A stretch of 64,000 nt of DNA from JBBQXK01 sp038209775. Its GTDB lineage: Bacteria; Pseudomonadota; Alphaproteobacteria; Rhodobacterales; Rhodobacteraceae. The notes beneath the pieces were generated by a model. It was not told the origin of the DNA and did no database searches. It was given only the letters and a program-made list of their open reading frames with translations. Shown in pieces: positions 51,224 to 60,695 of the stretch (positions are counted from its first letter, which is position 1; the number at the start of each line of letters is the position of its first letter). Where the stretch lies: NCBI GenBank assembly GCA_038209775.1, contig JBBQXK010000008.1, positions 1 through 64,000 on the forward strand. The letters run 5' to 3'. A program made the position numbers and the translations under genes.

Positions 51224-52453
51224 ATGATCGGGCGAAGGAACGTACCTTCGACGCCAGAGGTCACAAAGCCAAAGGGCTTTGACGATTTCGATCTGCGTCT
51301 TGGCGACCTTATGCGCGGCGAACGCGCGACGCTTGGCAAATCCTTGCTGGACGTGCAGCGCGAGCTGAAGATCAAGGCCACCTACATTGCCGCAATCGAG
51401 AACGCCGATGTGTCGGCGTTCGAGACGCAGGGTTTTATCGCGGGCTATGTGCGGTCTTATGCGCGCTATCTGGGGATGAACCCGGACTGGGCCTATGAGA
51501 AGTTCTGCCGCGAGGCGAATTTCACGCTGGCGCATGGCATGTCACAGGCGGCATCGCCCGCACGCATCACCGCTGTGCGCAACCGCGCGGCGGAATACCG
51601 CGATCCGCTTGCCGACCCAAACGCATCGTTCGTGCCCCGCGCCGAAAGCCTGTTCAGCCGGATCGAACCGGGTGCCGTGGGATCGCTTGCGGTGCTGGTC
51701 GCGTTGATTGCGGGCATCGGGTATGGCGGCTGGTCGGTGCTGCAACAGGTGCAGCAGGTACAGCTTGCCCCCGTCGATCAAGCGCCGCGCGTGGTGACCG
51801 ACATTGATCCTCTGGGCAATGTGCCGGGCAGTGCGACGAATGTGCGGTCGGCGCCCGATGTGGCGGTGGCGGCTGACGTGCCGCCTTCGGGCACGATTGC
51901 CGCCGATATTGCCGGGGTGGACGGTGCCGACCGCCTGTCACGCCCCGAGGCCCTGGATGTGCCGGTGCTGGTCGCGCGGGACGGGCCGATTGCGGCCATC
52001 ACGCCGAACCGGCCGCCGGTGGACGGGATTGCGGCGGCTGTGGCCGAGGCTGTGGCGGCAGAGCCCGGTGCGGGTGTGCAGGTGCTGGCCGCAACCGGCC
52101 CGGGAGTGGAGCTGTTTGCCGTGCGCCCGTCATGGGTGCGGGTCAAGGCCGCCGACGGGACTGTGCTGTTCGAAAAGATCCTTGATGCGGGTGAGCGGTA
52201 TGTCGTGCCGCAGATGGAAACCGCGCCGCTGCTGCGGGCCGGCAATTCGGGGTCGGTGTATTTCCTTGTGAACGGCCAGACCTATGGCCCGGCAGCCCCC
52301 GGCGCGCAGGTCGTCAACAACGTCGATCTGTCGCCCGCCGCGCTGACCACCACCTATGCGCTGGCCGACCTGACGCAGGACCCTGACCTGACCCGCTATG
52401 CATCGAACGGAGATCCTGTTGTGGTGCCGGGTGTGGAAGTGCCGCAAAACTGA
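51224..52453 (+). CDS. RodZ-like helix-turn-helix membrane protein (DUF4115)
   Basis: 409 aa. An N-terminal HTH of RodZ type (about 25-95; LGKSLLDVQRELKIKATYIA, YVRSYARYLGM) is followed by a membrane span at about 151-172 (AVGSLAVLVALIAGIGYGGW) and a long Pro/Ala-rich periplasmic part with a DUF4115-like domain (about 290-365). RodZ links MreB to the membrane. ispG follows 69 bp downstream, the arrangement found in many bacteria (rodZ-ispG). Confidence 0.85.
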   Translation: MIGRRNVPSTPEVTKPKGFDDFDLRLGDLMRGERATLGKSLLDVQRELKIKATYIAAIENADVSAFETQGFIAGYVRSYARYLGMNPDWAYEKFCREANFTLAHGMSQAASPARITAVRNRAAEYRDPLADPNASFVPRAESLFSRIEPGAVGSLAVLVALIAGIGYGGWSVLQQVQQVQLAPVDQAPRVVTDIDPLGNVPGSATNVRSAPDVAVAADVPPSGTIAADIAGVDGADRLSRPEALDVPVLVARDGPIAAITPNRPPVDGIAAAVAEAVAAEPGAGVQVLAATGPGVELFAVRPSWVRVKAADGTVLFEKILDAGERYVVPQMETAPLLRAGNSGSVYFLVNGQTYGPAAPGAQVVNNVDLSPAALTTTYALADLTQDPDLTRYASNGDPVVVPGVEVPQN

Positions 52454-52522
52454 CCCTCGGTTGCGCCGGGCACGCGCCGACGCTACATCTTGGCCGATGA
52501 TCCCGGTCAAAGGACTGCGCCC

Positions 52523-53650
52523 ATGACGCACAACCCGATCCGCCCCTGGCGCAACATCGACCGGCGCGTGTCGCGTCAGATACGCGTGGGCAAGGTACTG
52601 GTCGGTGGCGATGCGCCGATTTCGGTGCAGACGATGACCAACACCCTGACGACAGATGTGGCGGCAACGCTGGAACAGGTGCAGCGCTGTGCGGTTGCAG
52701 GCGCGGATATCGTGCGGATATCCACGCCCGACCGCGAAAGCACGGCGGCGCTGAAGCACATTGTGGCCGAAAGCCCGGTGCCGATCGTGGCCGACATCCA
52801 TTTCCACTACAAACGCGCGATCGAGGCGGCAGAGGCGGGGGCGGCCTGTCTGCGGATCAACCCGGGGAACATCGGCGATGCCAAGCGTGTGGCCGAGGTT
52901 GTGAAGGCCGCCAAGGACCATGGTTGTTCCATCCGCATCGGGGTGAACGCGGGGTCGCTGGAGCGGCATCTGCTGGAAAAATACGGTGAGCCTTGCCCGG
53001 ATGCAATGGTGGAATCCGGGATGGACCATATCAAGCTGTTGCAGGACAACGATTTTCACGAGTTCAAGATTTCGGTCAAGGCGTCCGACGTGTTCATGGC
53101 CGCCGCCGCCTATCAGCAACTGGCGGGCGTCACCGATGCGCCGATCCATCTGGGGATCACCGAGGCAGGGGGGCTGACCTCGGGCACGGTGAAATCGGCC
53201 ATCGGGCTGGGGTCGCTGTTGTGGTTCGGGATCGGCGATACCATCCGGGTATCGTTGTCGGCGGACCCGGTCGAGGAAGTGAAGGTCGGCTTTGAAATCC
53301 TGAAATCGCTGGGGCTGCGGCATCGGGGGGTGACGATCATTTCCTGTCCCAGTTGCGCGCGGCAGGGGTTTGACGTGATCAAGACCGTGACGGCCTTGGA
53401 ACAACGGCTGGCGCATGTGACCACGTCGCTGTCGCTGTCGATCATCGGCTGCGTGGTGAACGGGCCGGGCGAGGCGCTGATGACCGACATCGGGTTTACC
53501 GGGGGCGGGGCGGGCAAGGGCATGGTGTATCTGGCGGGCAAGACCGCGCATACCATGGGCAACGACAAGATGGTCGACCACATCGTCGAACTGGTCGAGG
53601 CCAAGGCGGCCGAGATCGAAGCGGCAGAGGCGGCCCAAGCGGCAGAATAA
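52523..53650 (+). CDS. ispG: 4-hydroxy-3-methylbut-2-enyl diphosphate synthase IspG
   Basis: 375 aa. IspG uses a [4Fe-4S] cluster to make HMBPP from MEcPP in isoprenoid synthesis. Visible markers are VGGDAPISVQTMTNTLTTDV, LRINPGN, and cluster ligands Cys in SCPSCARQGFD and GCVVNGPGEA. ATG at 52523 follows AAAGGA by eight bases; an in-frame start at 52490 lacks this. It works downstream of Dxr (8.0 kb) in the same pathway. Confidence 0.95.
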   Translation: MTHNPIRPWRNIDRRVSRQIRVGKVLVGGDAPISVQTMTNTLTTDVAATLEQVQRCAVAGADIVRISTPDRESTAALKHIVAESPVPIVADIHFHYKRAIEAAEAGAACLRINPGNIGDAKRVAEVVKAAKDHGCSIRIGVNAGSLERHLLEKYGEPCPDAMVESGMDHIKLLQDNDFHEFKISVKASDVFMAAAAYQQLAGVTDAPIHLGITEAGGLTSGTVKSAIGLGSLLWFGIGDTIRVSLSADPVEEVKVGFEILKSLGLRHRGVTIISCPSCARQGFDVIKTVTALEQRLAHVTTSLSLSIIGCVVNGPGEALMTDIGFTGGGAGKGMVYLAGKTAHTMGNDKMVDHIVELVEAKAAEIEAAEAAQAAE

Positions 53651-53746
53651 CTGTGCATTCGGGACAGGACAGACCTGCGTTCGGGCAGGTTTGGAACTGG
53701 TCTGCGCAGGGCTAGGTTACCGCTGGCCATTGAAGGAGTGTCGCTT

Positions 53747-54958
53747 GTGACCAACCCCACCCATGCCCCCGCACCCGGCACTTTTGTGACCGTGGCCGTG
53801 CTGTTGCTGGCGTCGTTGACGATCATGGCGAATGCGACCATCGCGCCGGCCTTGCCGGGGTTACGCGCGCATTTCGCGCATGTGGCGGGGATCGACACAC
53901 TGGCGGGGTTGTTGCTGACGCTGCCATCGGCGGCGATCATGCTGACGGCGGGGGTTATCGGCTGGCTTGCCGACCGGGTGAACCGGCAGTGGTTGCTGGT
54001 GGGGTCAGCGCTGGCGGTGGCCTTGGGCGGCGCGTCGGGGCTGGTGGCCGAGACATTGCCGATGATGCTGGCGGGGCGGATTGTGCTGGGGGTTGGCGTG
54101 GCCGGCACGATGACGCTGGCGCTGACCTGGGGGGCGGACCTGTGGCAGGGGCCGGCACGGGCGCGGTTTCTGGGGATGCAGGGCGCGACCATGTCGGCGG
54201 GGGGTGTGGTGGTGATGCTGTTGGGCGGTGCCTTGGCGTCGTTGCACTGGCGCGGGGCGTTTGCGGCGTATCTGGTGGTGGTGCCGGTGGCGGTTCTGGC
54301 GCTGGTGGCGCTGGCGCCTTATGTCCGGGAGCGCAGCGCGCGGGGGCGGGTGGCGGCGATGGCGGCAGCCGGACAGTTCCCATGGCGGGCGTTTGCGCTG
54401 GTGGGGCCCTTGGCGTTCATCTTCATGCTGACCTTCTACATCATGCCGACGCGGCTGCCCTTCCTGTTGTCGGACATGGGGCTGACCAACCCTGCGCTGA
54501 TTGGCGCGTCGATGGCGCTGATGACGCTGGTGTCGATCCCGGGGGCGCTGATGTACGGGCGGCTGCGGCGGCATGTGTCGGCGATGGCGGTATTCGCGGG
54601 ATCGTTCGGGTTCATGGGGGCAGGGCTGCTATTGGTGGGGCTGTCGCCCACGCTGCCGGGGGTGATCGCAGGGATTGCACTGACGGGCGTGGGAATGGGG
54701 CCGTCGATGCCCAATTACAGCACCTATTTCATGAGCTTTGTGCCCCCCGGGATGCGCGGCCGCGCGTCGGGCCTGTTGACCACGGCGTTCTTTGCCGGGC
54801 AGTTCGCGTCGCCCCTTGCCACCGCACCGCTGGTCGGGGCCTACGGCGCGCGGGGGGCGTTCGAGGTGATGGGGTTGACGCTGATCCTGCTCTGTGGCGT
54901 CTTGGGGATCACAGCGCTGCGCACCAGACCCGTGCCAGCCCCGCAACCCGGAGAGTGA
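53747..54958 (+). CDS. MFS transporter
   Basis: 403 aa. About 12 membrane spans fill the protein, with the MFS inter-loop motif GWLADRVNRQWLLVGSALA and a later PLAFIFMLTFYIMPTRLPFLL. The GTG at 53747 is chosen because AAGGAG precedes it by eight bases. Substrate is not predictable. It is followed after 6 bp by a cupin gene. Confidence 0.9.
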   Translation: MTNPTHAPAPGTFVTVAVLLLASLTIMANATIAPALPGLRAHFAHVAGIDTLAGLLLTLPSAAIMLTAGVIGWLADRVNRQWLLVGSALAVALGGASGLVAETLPMMLAGRIVLGVGVAGTMTLALTWGADLWQGPARARFLGMQGATMSAGGVVVMLLGGALASLHWRGAFAAYLVVVPVAVLALVALAPYVRERSARGRVAAMAAAGQFPWRAFALVGPLAFIFMLTFYIMPTRLPFLLSDMGLTNPALIGASMALMTLVSIPGALMYGRLRRHVSAMAVFAGSFGFMGAGLLLVGLSPTLPGVIAGIALTGVGMGPSMPNYSTYFMSFVPPGMRGRASGLLTTAFFAGQFASPLATAPLVGAYGARGAFEVMGLTLILLCGVLGITALRTRPVPAPQPGE

Positions 54959-54964
54959 CCCCGC

Positions 54965-55471
54965 GTGCCTGACACCCCCCATCCATCCATTATTCGCTGG
55001 GAGGCTATCGAGGCGGGCGACTGGACCTATCGCGGCGACGACGAGCCGATGGGCAGGGATGCCGATTATTCGCGGCATTTCGGGCTGAAACGGCTGGGCA
55101 TCCATCATCTGCGACTGCAACCGGGGCGGCGCACGTCGTACCCGCACGCTGAGAGCGCCGAGGATGAGTTTGTCTATGTCATCGCGGGCACGCCGGATGT
55201 CTGGCTGGACGGGCACCTGCACCGGCTGTCGCCCGGCGATGCAGTGGGGTTTCCGGCGGGAACAGGGCTGTGTCATACGTTCCTGAACAACACGGATGCC
55301 GAGGTCATGCTGATCGTGGTCGGCGACCGGCCAAGGCCGGAGAACCGCATCTTTTATCCGAGGAACCCCGAACAGAGGGTGGTCCGTGACGACTGGTGGG
55401 ACGCGGTACCTGAACGCGCGCTTGGCCCGCATGACGGGCTGACGGATGCGCGGCGCGGGCAGGGTGGTTAG
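54965..55471 (+). CDS. Cupin-domain protein
   Basis: 168 aa. A small beta-barrel protein: LQPGRRTSYPHAESAEDEFVYVIAGTPDVWLDGH, then GDAVGFPAGTGLCHTFLNNTDA, carries the two cupin motifs with His and Glu ligands. Enzymatic or storage role unknown. It starts with GTG. Neighbours are an MFS carrier and a glycosyltransferase gene only 3 bp downstream, suggesting a three-gene operon. Confidence 0.88.
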   Translation: MPDTPHPSIIRWEAIEAGDWTYRGDDEPMGRDADYSRHFGLKRLGIHHLRLQPGRRTSYPHAESAEDEFVYVIAGTPDVWLDGHLHRLSPGDAVGFPAGTGLCHTFLNNTDAEVMLIVVGDRPRPENRIFYPRNPEQRVVRDDWWDAVPERALGPHDGLTDARRGQGG

Positions 55472-55474
55472 CCT

Positions 55475-56335
55475 TTGACGCGGGTTCATGGCTATATCCG
55501 GTTCTCTTACCTCGGGCGCAGTGATGCCCGCGCGTCGCGCAACGGCCTGTCGGAGGATGAGCGTGCCGCGATCCTCTATGCCGCACCGCGCATGGCGCAG
55601 AGGTTCCACCTGTTCGAACACATCTGTCTGCCATCGTTGCGTGCCCAGTCGCACCCGGATTTTCGCATTACCGTGCTGGCGTCACCCCTGATGCCCGAGG
55701 CGGACCGGCTGCGGCTGCAAACGCTGGTGGCGACGCTGCCGCAGGGTGAGGTTTTGTACAGCGATGCGGCCAGCGTGGTCGAGGCGCTGAACCCGGTCAT
55801 CACCGGGGTCACGGCCAAGGCCACCGGCATGACGTTCCATTTCCGGCTGGACGACGACGATGCGCTGTGCCGCACCGCGATCCAGACCATGGACCGCTAT
55901 TGCGATCTGGCCGTGGCGGACGAGTTGATGACGTTTCCGCGCGGGTTCCTGCTGATCCGGGCTGAGGGCGAAGTGCGGCTGTTGCGCAAGCAAGAGGATT
56001 TCATCGCCATCGGGCTGGGGTTTTTTGCAGCCCCCGGCACGCTGCGCAACCCTTATTCGGGCAGTCACCGCAAGATCTACCGGCTGGTGCCGACGCGGAT
56101 GGAGCCCCGGCTGCCCGCGTATATCCATGTGGCCCATGATGCGGCGGATACCGCCCGGACGACCGACCACAAACTGCTGACCGCCGCCCGGGACGACCCG
56201 AACCATGCCGCCGAGCAAAAGGCAATCTCGCGGCTGATGGAACAGCATTTCCCGTTCAAGGCCCGGCAACTGCGGCGGATACTGCAGGAAATGCCCGGTG
56301 CAGCCCCCCTTGCGCCCGAGCCTGCATCCGGCTAG
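55475..56335 (+). CDS. Putative rhamnosyltransferase-type glycosyltransferase
   Basis: 286 aa. LSEDERAAILYAAPRMAQRF and HLFEHICLPSLRAQSHPDF with FRLDDDDALC (acidic donor/metal motif) match the putative rhamnosyltransferase family PF11316. Likely cytosolic, acting on a cell-surface or other glycan. Start TTG at 55475, 3 bp after the cupin stop. Acceptor unknown. Confidence 0.8.
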   Translation: MTRVHGYIRFSYLGRSDARASRNGLSEDERAAILYAAPRMAQRFHLFEHICLPSLRAQSHPDFRITVLASPLMPEADRLRLQTLVATLPQGEVLYSDAASVVEALNPVITGVTAKATGMTFHFRLDDDDALCRTAIQTMDRYCDLAVADELMTFPRGFLLIRAEGEVRLLRKQEDFIAIGLGFFAAPGTLRNPYSGSHRKIYRLVPTRMEPRLPAYIHVAHDAADTARTTDHKLLTAARDDPNHAAEQKAISRLMEQHFPFKARQLRRILQEMPGAAPLAPEPASG

Positions 56336-56453
56336 ACGAGCGCCACTTCACAGGCGTGGTGCGGGCTTTGGGACAGACATCCCCCGAAGTCCACCGGTTG
56401 GGGCAATGCCCTGAAATCACCGCGACCGAGGCGCAAACCGGAAAGGACACTGA

Positions 56454-57212
56454 ATGGCGCTCCCCGAGTTCTCGATACGTCAGCTTTTGGAAGCTGGCGT
56501 ACACTACGGCCACCAGACCGCCCGCTGGAACCCCCGCATGGGTGAGTTCATCTATGGCGAACGCAATGGCATCCACATCGTCGATCTGACGCAGACCGTT
56601 CCGCTGTTGGACGCCGCGCTGAAGGTGGTGCGCGATACCGTCGCCAAGGGCGGCCGTATCCTGTTCGTCGGCACCAAGCGGCAGGCACAAAAGGCCGTCG
56701 CCGAAGCTGCCGAGAAATCGGCGCAGTTCTATATGAACCACCGCTGGCTGGGTGGCACGCTGACCAACTGGCAGACCGTGTCGAAGTCGATCCAGCGGTT
56801 GAAGCAGATTGACGAAGTGATGGCCCACGGGGCCGAAGGCATGACGAAGAAGGAACGCCTTGGGCTTGAGCGCGAGCAGGGCAAGCTGCAGGCGTCACTG
56901 GGCGGCATCCGCGAAATGGGCGGCGTGCCGGACCTGTTGGTGGTGATCGACGTGGGCAAAGAGGACCTTGCGGTTCTTGAGGCCAACAAGCTGGGCATTC
57001 CGGTGGTGGGTATCGTCGATACCAACTGCTCGCCCAAGGGTGTGACGCACCTGATCCCCGGCAATGACGATGCGGCGCGGGCGATTGCGCTGTATTGCGA
57101 CCTGATCAGCCGTGCGGCCCTTGACGGGATGTCGGCGCAGATGGGTGCGGCAGGCATCGACGTCGGTGCGCTGGAAGAGGCCCCGGTCGAAGAAGCCGTC
57201 GCCGAAGTCTGA
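56454..57212 (+). CDS. rpsB: 30S ribosomal protein S2
   Basis: 252 aa. RpsB is a structural protein of the small subunit head. FSIRQLLEAGVHYGHQTARW, GRILFVGTKRQAQ, HRWLGGTLTNW and GIPVVGIVDTNCSP are near-invariant. The ATG at 56454 has GAAAGGA eight bases upstream. tsf follows after 71 bp, the standard rpsB-tsf pair. Confidence 0.98.
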   Translation: MALPEFSIRQLLEAGVHYGHQTARWNPRMGEFIYGERNGIHIVDLTQTVPLLDAALKVVRDTVAKGGRILFVGTKRQAQKAVAEAAEKSAQFYMNHRWLGGTLTNWQTVSKSIQRLKQIDEVMAHGAEGMTKKERLGLEREQGKLQASLGGIREMGGVPDLLVVIDVGKEDLAVLEANKLGIPVVGIVDTNCSPKGVTHLIPGNDDAARAIALYCDLISRAALDGMSAQMGAAGIDVGALEEAPVEEAVAEV

Positions 57213-57233
57213 GGGCTGTTGCAGGCCTGTCAT

Positions 57234-57255
57234 CGGGCGGGGTTAAACCCGCCCG
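57234..57255 (+). promoter_or_regulatory. Hairpin in the rpsB-tsf intergenic region
   Basis: CGGGCGGG (57234-57241) pairs with CCCGCCCG (57248-57255) around a GTTAAA loop. It lies between rpsB and tsf with CATTTCATTC downstream, too poor in T to be a strong terminator. It may act as an attenuator or RNA processing site that adjusts the ratio of the two proteins; inference only. Confidence 0.4.
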
Positions 57256-57283
57256 CATTTCATTCGTATTCAGGAGACCTGAC

Positions 57284-58183
57284 ATGACCGTCACCGCACA
57301 AATGGTGAAAGAGCTGCGCGATTCGACCGGCGCAGGGATGATGGACGCCAAGAAGGCGTTGGTTGAGACCGATGGCAACATGGAGGCGGCGGTTGACTGG
57401 CTGCGCACCAAGGGCCTGGCCAAGGCCGCCAAGAAGGCCGACCGCGTCGCCGCCGAGGGGCTGGTTGGCGTGGCCGTGTCGGGGAACCGGGGTGTGGCGG
57501 TCGAGGTGAACTCGGAAACCGACTTTGTCGCCAAGAACGGCGATTTCCAGAACCTGGTGCGGGGCGTGACCAAGACCGCGCTGCGCTGCCCCGATGTCGA
57601 GGTGCTGCGCACCGCTGACATGAACGGCGTGCCGGTTGGCGTGGCGATTGCCGAAACCGTGGCGGTGATCGGCGAGAACATGACCCTGCGCCGTATGGCG
57701 GCGGTCGAGGGCGATCATGTGGCGTCCTACGTCCACAACGCCGCTGCCGATGGCATGGGGCGGATCGGCGTGCTGGTGGCCGTGAAGGGCACCGACAACG
57801 GCATCGCCAAGCAGATCGCCATGCATGTGGCCGCGACCAATCCCTTGGCGCTGTCCGAGGCCGATCTTGATCCGGCGGTCGTTGAGCGTGAACTGGCCGT
57901 GCAGACGCAGAAGGCGATGGAAGAGAATGCGACCTCGGCCAAGCCCAAGCCCGATGCGGTGATCCAGAACAACATCATCCCGGGACGGATGAAGAAGTTT
58001 CTGGCCGAGAACACGCTGATGGGCCAGATGTTCGTGATGAACCCCGAGATCACCGTGGCGCAGGCGGCCAAGGATGCGGGTGTTACGGTCACGGGCTATG
58101 TGCGGATGTCGGTGGGCGAGGGCATCGAGAAAGAGAAAGAGGACTTTGCGGCGGAAGTGGCAAAGATGAACGCACCGCAGTAA
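57284..58183 (+). CDS. tsf: Elongation factor Ts
   Basis: 299 aa. EF-Ts recycles EF-Tu by GDP release. VKELRDSTGAGMMDAKKALVE with the following DGNMEAAVDWLRTKG and ALRCPDVEV.. and SETDFVAKNGDFQNLV are typical. ATG at 57284 has GGAGAC six bases upstream. The C-terminal half shows the usual dimerisation-type repeat. Ends before a strong terminator. Confidence 0.97.
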   Translation: MTVTAQMVKELRDSTGAGMMDAKKALVETDGNMEAAVDWLRTKGLAKAAKKADRVAAEGLVGVAVSGNRGVAVEVNSETDFVAKNGDFQNLVRGVTKTALRCPDVEVLRTADMNGVPVGVAIAETVAVIGENMTLRRMAAVEGDHVASYVHNAAADGMGRIGVLVAVKGTDNGIAKQIAMHVAATNPLALSEADLDPAVVERELAVQTQKAMEENATSAKPKPDAVIQNNIIPGRMKKFLAENTLMGQMFVMNPEITVAQAAKDAGVTVTGYVRMSVGEGIEKEKEDFAAEVAKMNAPQ

Positions 58184-58211
58184 GCGGCTGTTCTTGCGTG
58201 GAAATGTCGAA

Positions 58212-58240
58212 CGGGGCAGTCTAACGACTGCCCCGTTTTT
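58212..58240 (+). terminator. Rho-independent terminator after tsf
   Basis: CGGGGCAGTC (58212-58221) pairs with GACTGCCCCG (58226-58235), loop TAAC, followed by five T residues and GTT. It ends the rpsB-tsf transcript. The rest of the gap up to the LuxR stop codon (58241-58447) holds no gene I can support. Confidence 0.9.
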
Positions 58241-58447
58241 GTTGCCGCGCGTCTGGGGATGAGAACGGCAATCGACGTCAGGGACCAACATCGTGCGGCT
58301 GCAAAATCACGCCGCCCGATGGTACGACAGGGCAGGGGGAGCAACCGTCCCACCCCGTTCACAAGGGCCCCGCAACCCCGGCCAAAATTCTGGCAACGGG
58401 TCTTGGGGCGGTGTTCCAAGGGGTAATCCCCTGCTCACGGAACATGA

Positions 58448-59281
58448 TCAGATTGCAACTTTCCGTGACCGCATGACAGTAGGGGAATCCATACCATCCC
58501 CGGACGGACGCACGAAGATCAGGTTCAGAAGCGTGCCCTTGGCCACCGCATGCGCCGTGGTGTCCACATTCAGCGCCTCACGCGCCAGACGCAGATGCTT
58601 TTCCACCATCGCCGCCGATACGCCCATCAGGACCGCCACATCGGCCATCGTCTTGCCGTCGGCCGCCCATTCCAGCGCTTCGCGCTGGCGCGCGGTCAGG
58701 TCGCGGCGGACGTGGGCGGCGGGCAGGCTGGCGATGCGCAGGTGCATCATCTGCGCCACGGCCATCATCGACGGACCTTGCGCGTCCCAGATCCGGTCAA
58801 CATCGTCATGGCCAAGCCCCGCATCCGCAGTCAGCCCAAGCGCGCCCTTGGTCCGGCTGGCCACTTCGGGGAAACTGATGGCGATGCCCGCGACGATGCC
58901 GAAGCGCGCGTTCAGGCGCACCGCCTCGGCCTCTTCGTCGGGCAGGCGGCCTGCGGCATAGTCCTGTTGCACCCAACGCCATGTGGTCATGCCGGTATTC
59001 CGCAGCGCCCAGCGATAGACCGGCGTCTTCGCATAGAACCCGCCACGGAAGTACAACCGCGAATACTCGGGGTCGGAGGTTGAAAGATACAGCGCATCAT
59101 CGGGATCGCCGATCGAGCGTTCGGTGCGGAACCGGGTAAGTCCATAGTTCAGCCGCCGAAACCCCAGTTCGGCAAAATACGCGCAGGCCGGTGCCCAGGC
59201 AGCATCCACGCAGTCGGCCTGCGCAATGCACCCGAGAAGTTGCAAGACTTCGGCCACCTGATCCTGTCCGTGCAGTGCCAA
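58448..59281 (-). CDS. LuxR-family regulator with autoinducer-binding domain (solo)
   Basis: 277 aa. The N-terminal ~170 residues resemble the autoinducer-binding domain (FAELGFRRLNYGLTRF, DPEYSRLYFRGGFYAKTPVYRWAL), and the C-terminal HTH is of LuxR type (RDLTARQREALEWAADGKTM, then VSAAMVEKHLRLAREAL). No luxI-type synthase gene is in the window, so it is a candidate solo. The start is TTG at 59281 as no good ATG is available; it could begin a little upstream. An AT-rich dyad lies about 100 bp upstream. Confidence 0.85.
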   Translation of the reverse strand: MALHGQDQVAEVLQLLGCIAQADCVDAAWAPACAYFAELGFRRLNYGLTRFRTERSIGDPDDALYLSTSDPEYSRLYFRGGFYAKTPVYRWALRNTGMTTWRWVQQDYAAGRLPDEEAEAVRLNARFGIVAGIAISFPEVASRTKGALGLTADAGLGHDDVDRIWDAQGPSMMAVAQMMHLRIASLPAAHVRRDLTARQREALEWAADGKTMADVAVLMGVSAAMVEKHLRLAREALNVDTTAHAVAKGTLLNLIFVRPSGDGMDSPTVMRSRKVAI

Positions 59282-59384
59282 CCGATGGTCAGCATCTCAT
59301 CCCACCGTAATTGTAGCGCCGATACATTTCCGGTGTCGAGGGGCAAGGCTATGGGATCGGCTGATGTCGGGTGGATTGGGCTGC

Positions 59385-59426
59385 CTGTCTGGATTACATA
59401 ATATTGATTATAGGATAATCAGACAG
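59385..59426. promoter_or_regulatory. AT-rich compound inverted repeat upstream of the LuxR gene
   Basis: CTGTCTG-g-ATTA (59385-59396) pairs with TAATCAGACAG (59416-59426). Inside it TGATTAT-AGG-ATAATCA (59405-59421) is a perfect 7-bp dyad. The element overlaps the last bases of the BaiN-like gene and lies 104 bp upstream of the LuxR start. It is far more AT-rich than the surroundings. It may be an operator/promoter, perhaps for the LuxR protein itself. Confidence 0.45.
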
Positions 59427-60594
59427 CCTGACCGGCCACCCAAGCCGACGACCAGGCCCATTGAAAGTTGTACCCCCCCAGCCACCCCGTCACATCGACC
59501 ACCTCACCGATGAAGTGCAGCCCCGGCACCGCGCGCACCTCCATCGTGCGTGCGTCCAGTGCGTCGGTGTCGACGCCGCCCAGCGTGACCTCGGCGGTGC
59601 GGTAGCCTTCGGTGCCGACGGGTTTCAGTTCCATTGCATGGACTTGTGCGGCGATCCTGTCGAGGGTTGCATTACCCTGATCGGCCAGATTGCCTGTGGC
59701 GTTGCTGCGCTGTTCGACAAGGCGGGCCAGCCGTTCGGGCAGAACCTGCCCAAGGGCCGTGCGCAAGGCGATCCGGCCCGAGGTGGCCCGCTGGGCACGC
59801 AGATAGGCCGCCATATCGTGATCCCGCGCCAGATCGACCACCACGGGCATGCCGGGCGACCAGTAGCTTGACGCCTGCAGCACCGCCGGGCCCGAAAGGC
59901 CACGATGGGTGAAAAGGATAGCCTCATCAAACCCTTGTCGGCCGGCATTCACCCTGCCGTTGACAGACACCCCGGCCAATGGGCGCAGCCATTCAAGCTC
60001 TTGTTCGGCAAAGGTCAGGGGCACAAGCCCGGGGCTTGTTTCGACCAAGGGTACACCAAACGTGCGGGCAATGTCATAGCCCGCACCGGTGGCCCCCATC
60101 TTGGGAATGGACTTGCCGCCGGTGGCCACGACCACCCTGCCCGCCGTTACCGTACCGCGTGAGGTTTCAACCGCAAAGCCTTGTTTATCTTTCATAACAC
60201 TGGCGAAACTTGTGCCCGTCCACAGTGTGACCCCCGCCCGTTCGGCATCGCTTCGCAACATGGTCACGATCTGTTTCGCCGACCCGTCGCAGAACAACTG
60301 CCCCAGCGTCTTTTCATGCCAGGCAATGCCCGCCGCGTCGACACGCGCGATGAAATCGCGTGCGGTGAACCGGCGCAGTGCGGATATCGCAAAGCGCGGG
60401 TTGCGGCCCAGGAACCGGGCCGGGTCCACCCCCAGATTGGTGAAGTTGCACCGCCCCCCGCCCGAGATCCGGATCTTTTCGCCGACCGTCGCGCCATGCT
60501 CGATCAACAGCACGCGGCGGCCGCGCCGTGCCGCCTCGGCCGCGCAGAACAGTCCCGCTGCCCCTGCCCCAAGAATGACGACATCAACCTGCAT
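59419..60594 (-). CDS. BaiN/HI0933-family FAD-dependent oxidoreductase
   Basis: 391 aa. ILGAGAAGLFCAAEAARRGR gives the FAD-binding motif; EKIRISGGGRCNFTN, LGQLFCDGSAKQIV, VVATGGKSIPKMGATG and VDVTGWLGGYNFQWAW are hallmarks of this flavoprotein family. Proposed roles in relatives vary and none is secure. The gene is on the same strand as the LuxR gene and upstream of it, and tRNA-Gln lies behind it in the other direction. Confidence 0.9.
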   Translation of the reverse strand: MQVDVVILGAGAAGLFCAAEAARRGRRVLLIEHGATVGEKIRISGGGRCNFTNLGVDPARFLGRNPRFAISALRRFTARDFIARVDAAGIAWHEKTLGQLFCDGSAKQIVTMLRSDAERAGVTLWTGTSFASVMKDKQGFAVETSRGTVTAGRVVVATGGKSIPKMGATGAGYDIARTFGVPLVETSPGLVPLTFAEQELEWLRPLAGVSVNGRVNAGRQGFDEAILFTHRGLSGPAVLQASSYWSPGMPVVVDLARDHDMAAYLRAQRATSGRIALRTALGQVLPERLARLVEQRSNATGNLADQGNATLDRIAAQVHAMELKPVGTEGYRTAEVTLGGVDTDALDARTMEVRAVPGLHFIGEVVDVTGWLGGYNFQWAWSSAWVAGQAV

Positions 60595-60695
60595 GTTGCA
60601 GGACTACCCTGCCCGAAAGGCCCCCGCAACCACCGGGCAAGGCACCCGAAACACCCTTGCAGCCCCGGGCAGGCTTCGCTAGAAGAACCGCCAGT

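Noticed and set aside
59419..60594. Toxin or redox role of the BaiN-like gene near tRNA-Gln
   Set aside because: Sequence is an ordinary flavoprotein of a widespread family; the tRNA neighbour gives no functional hint.
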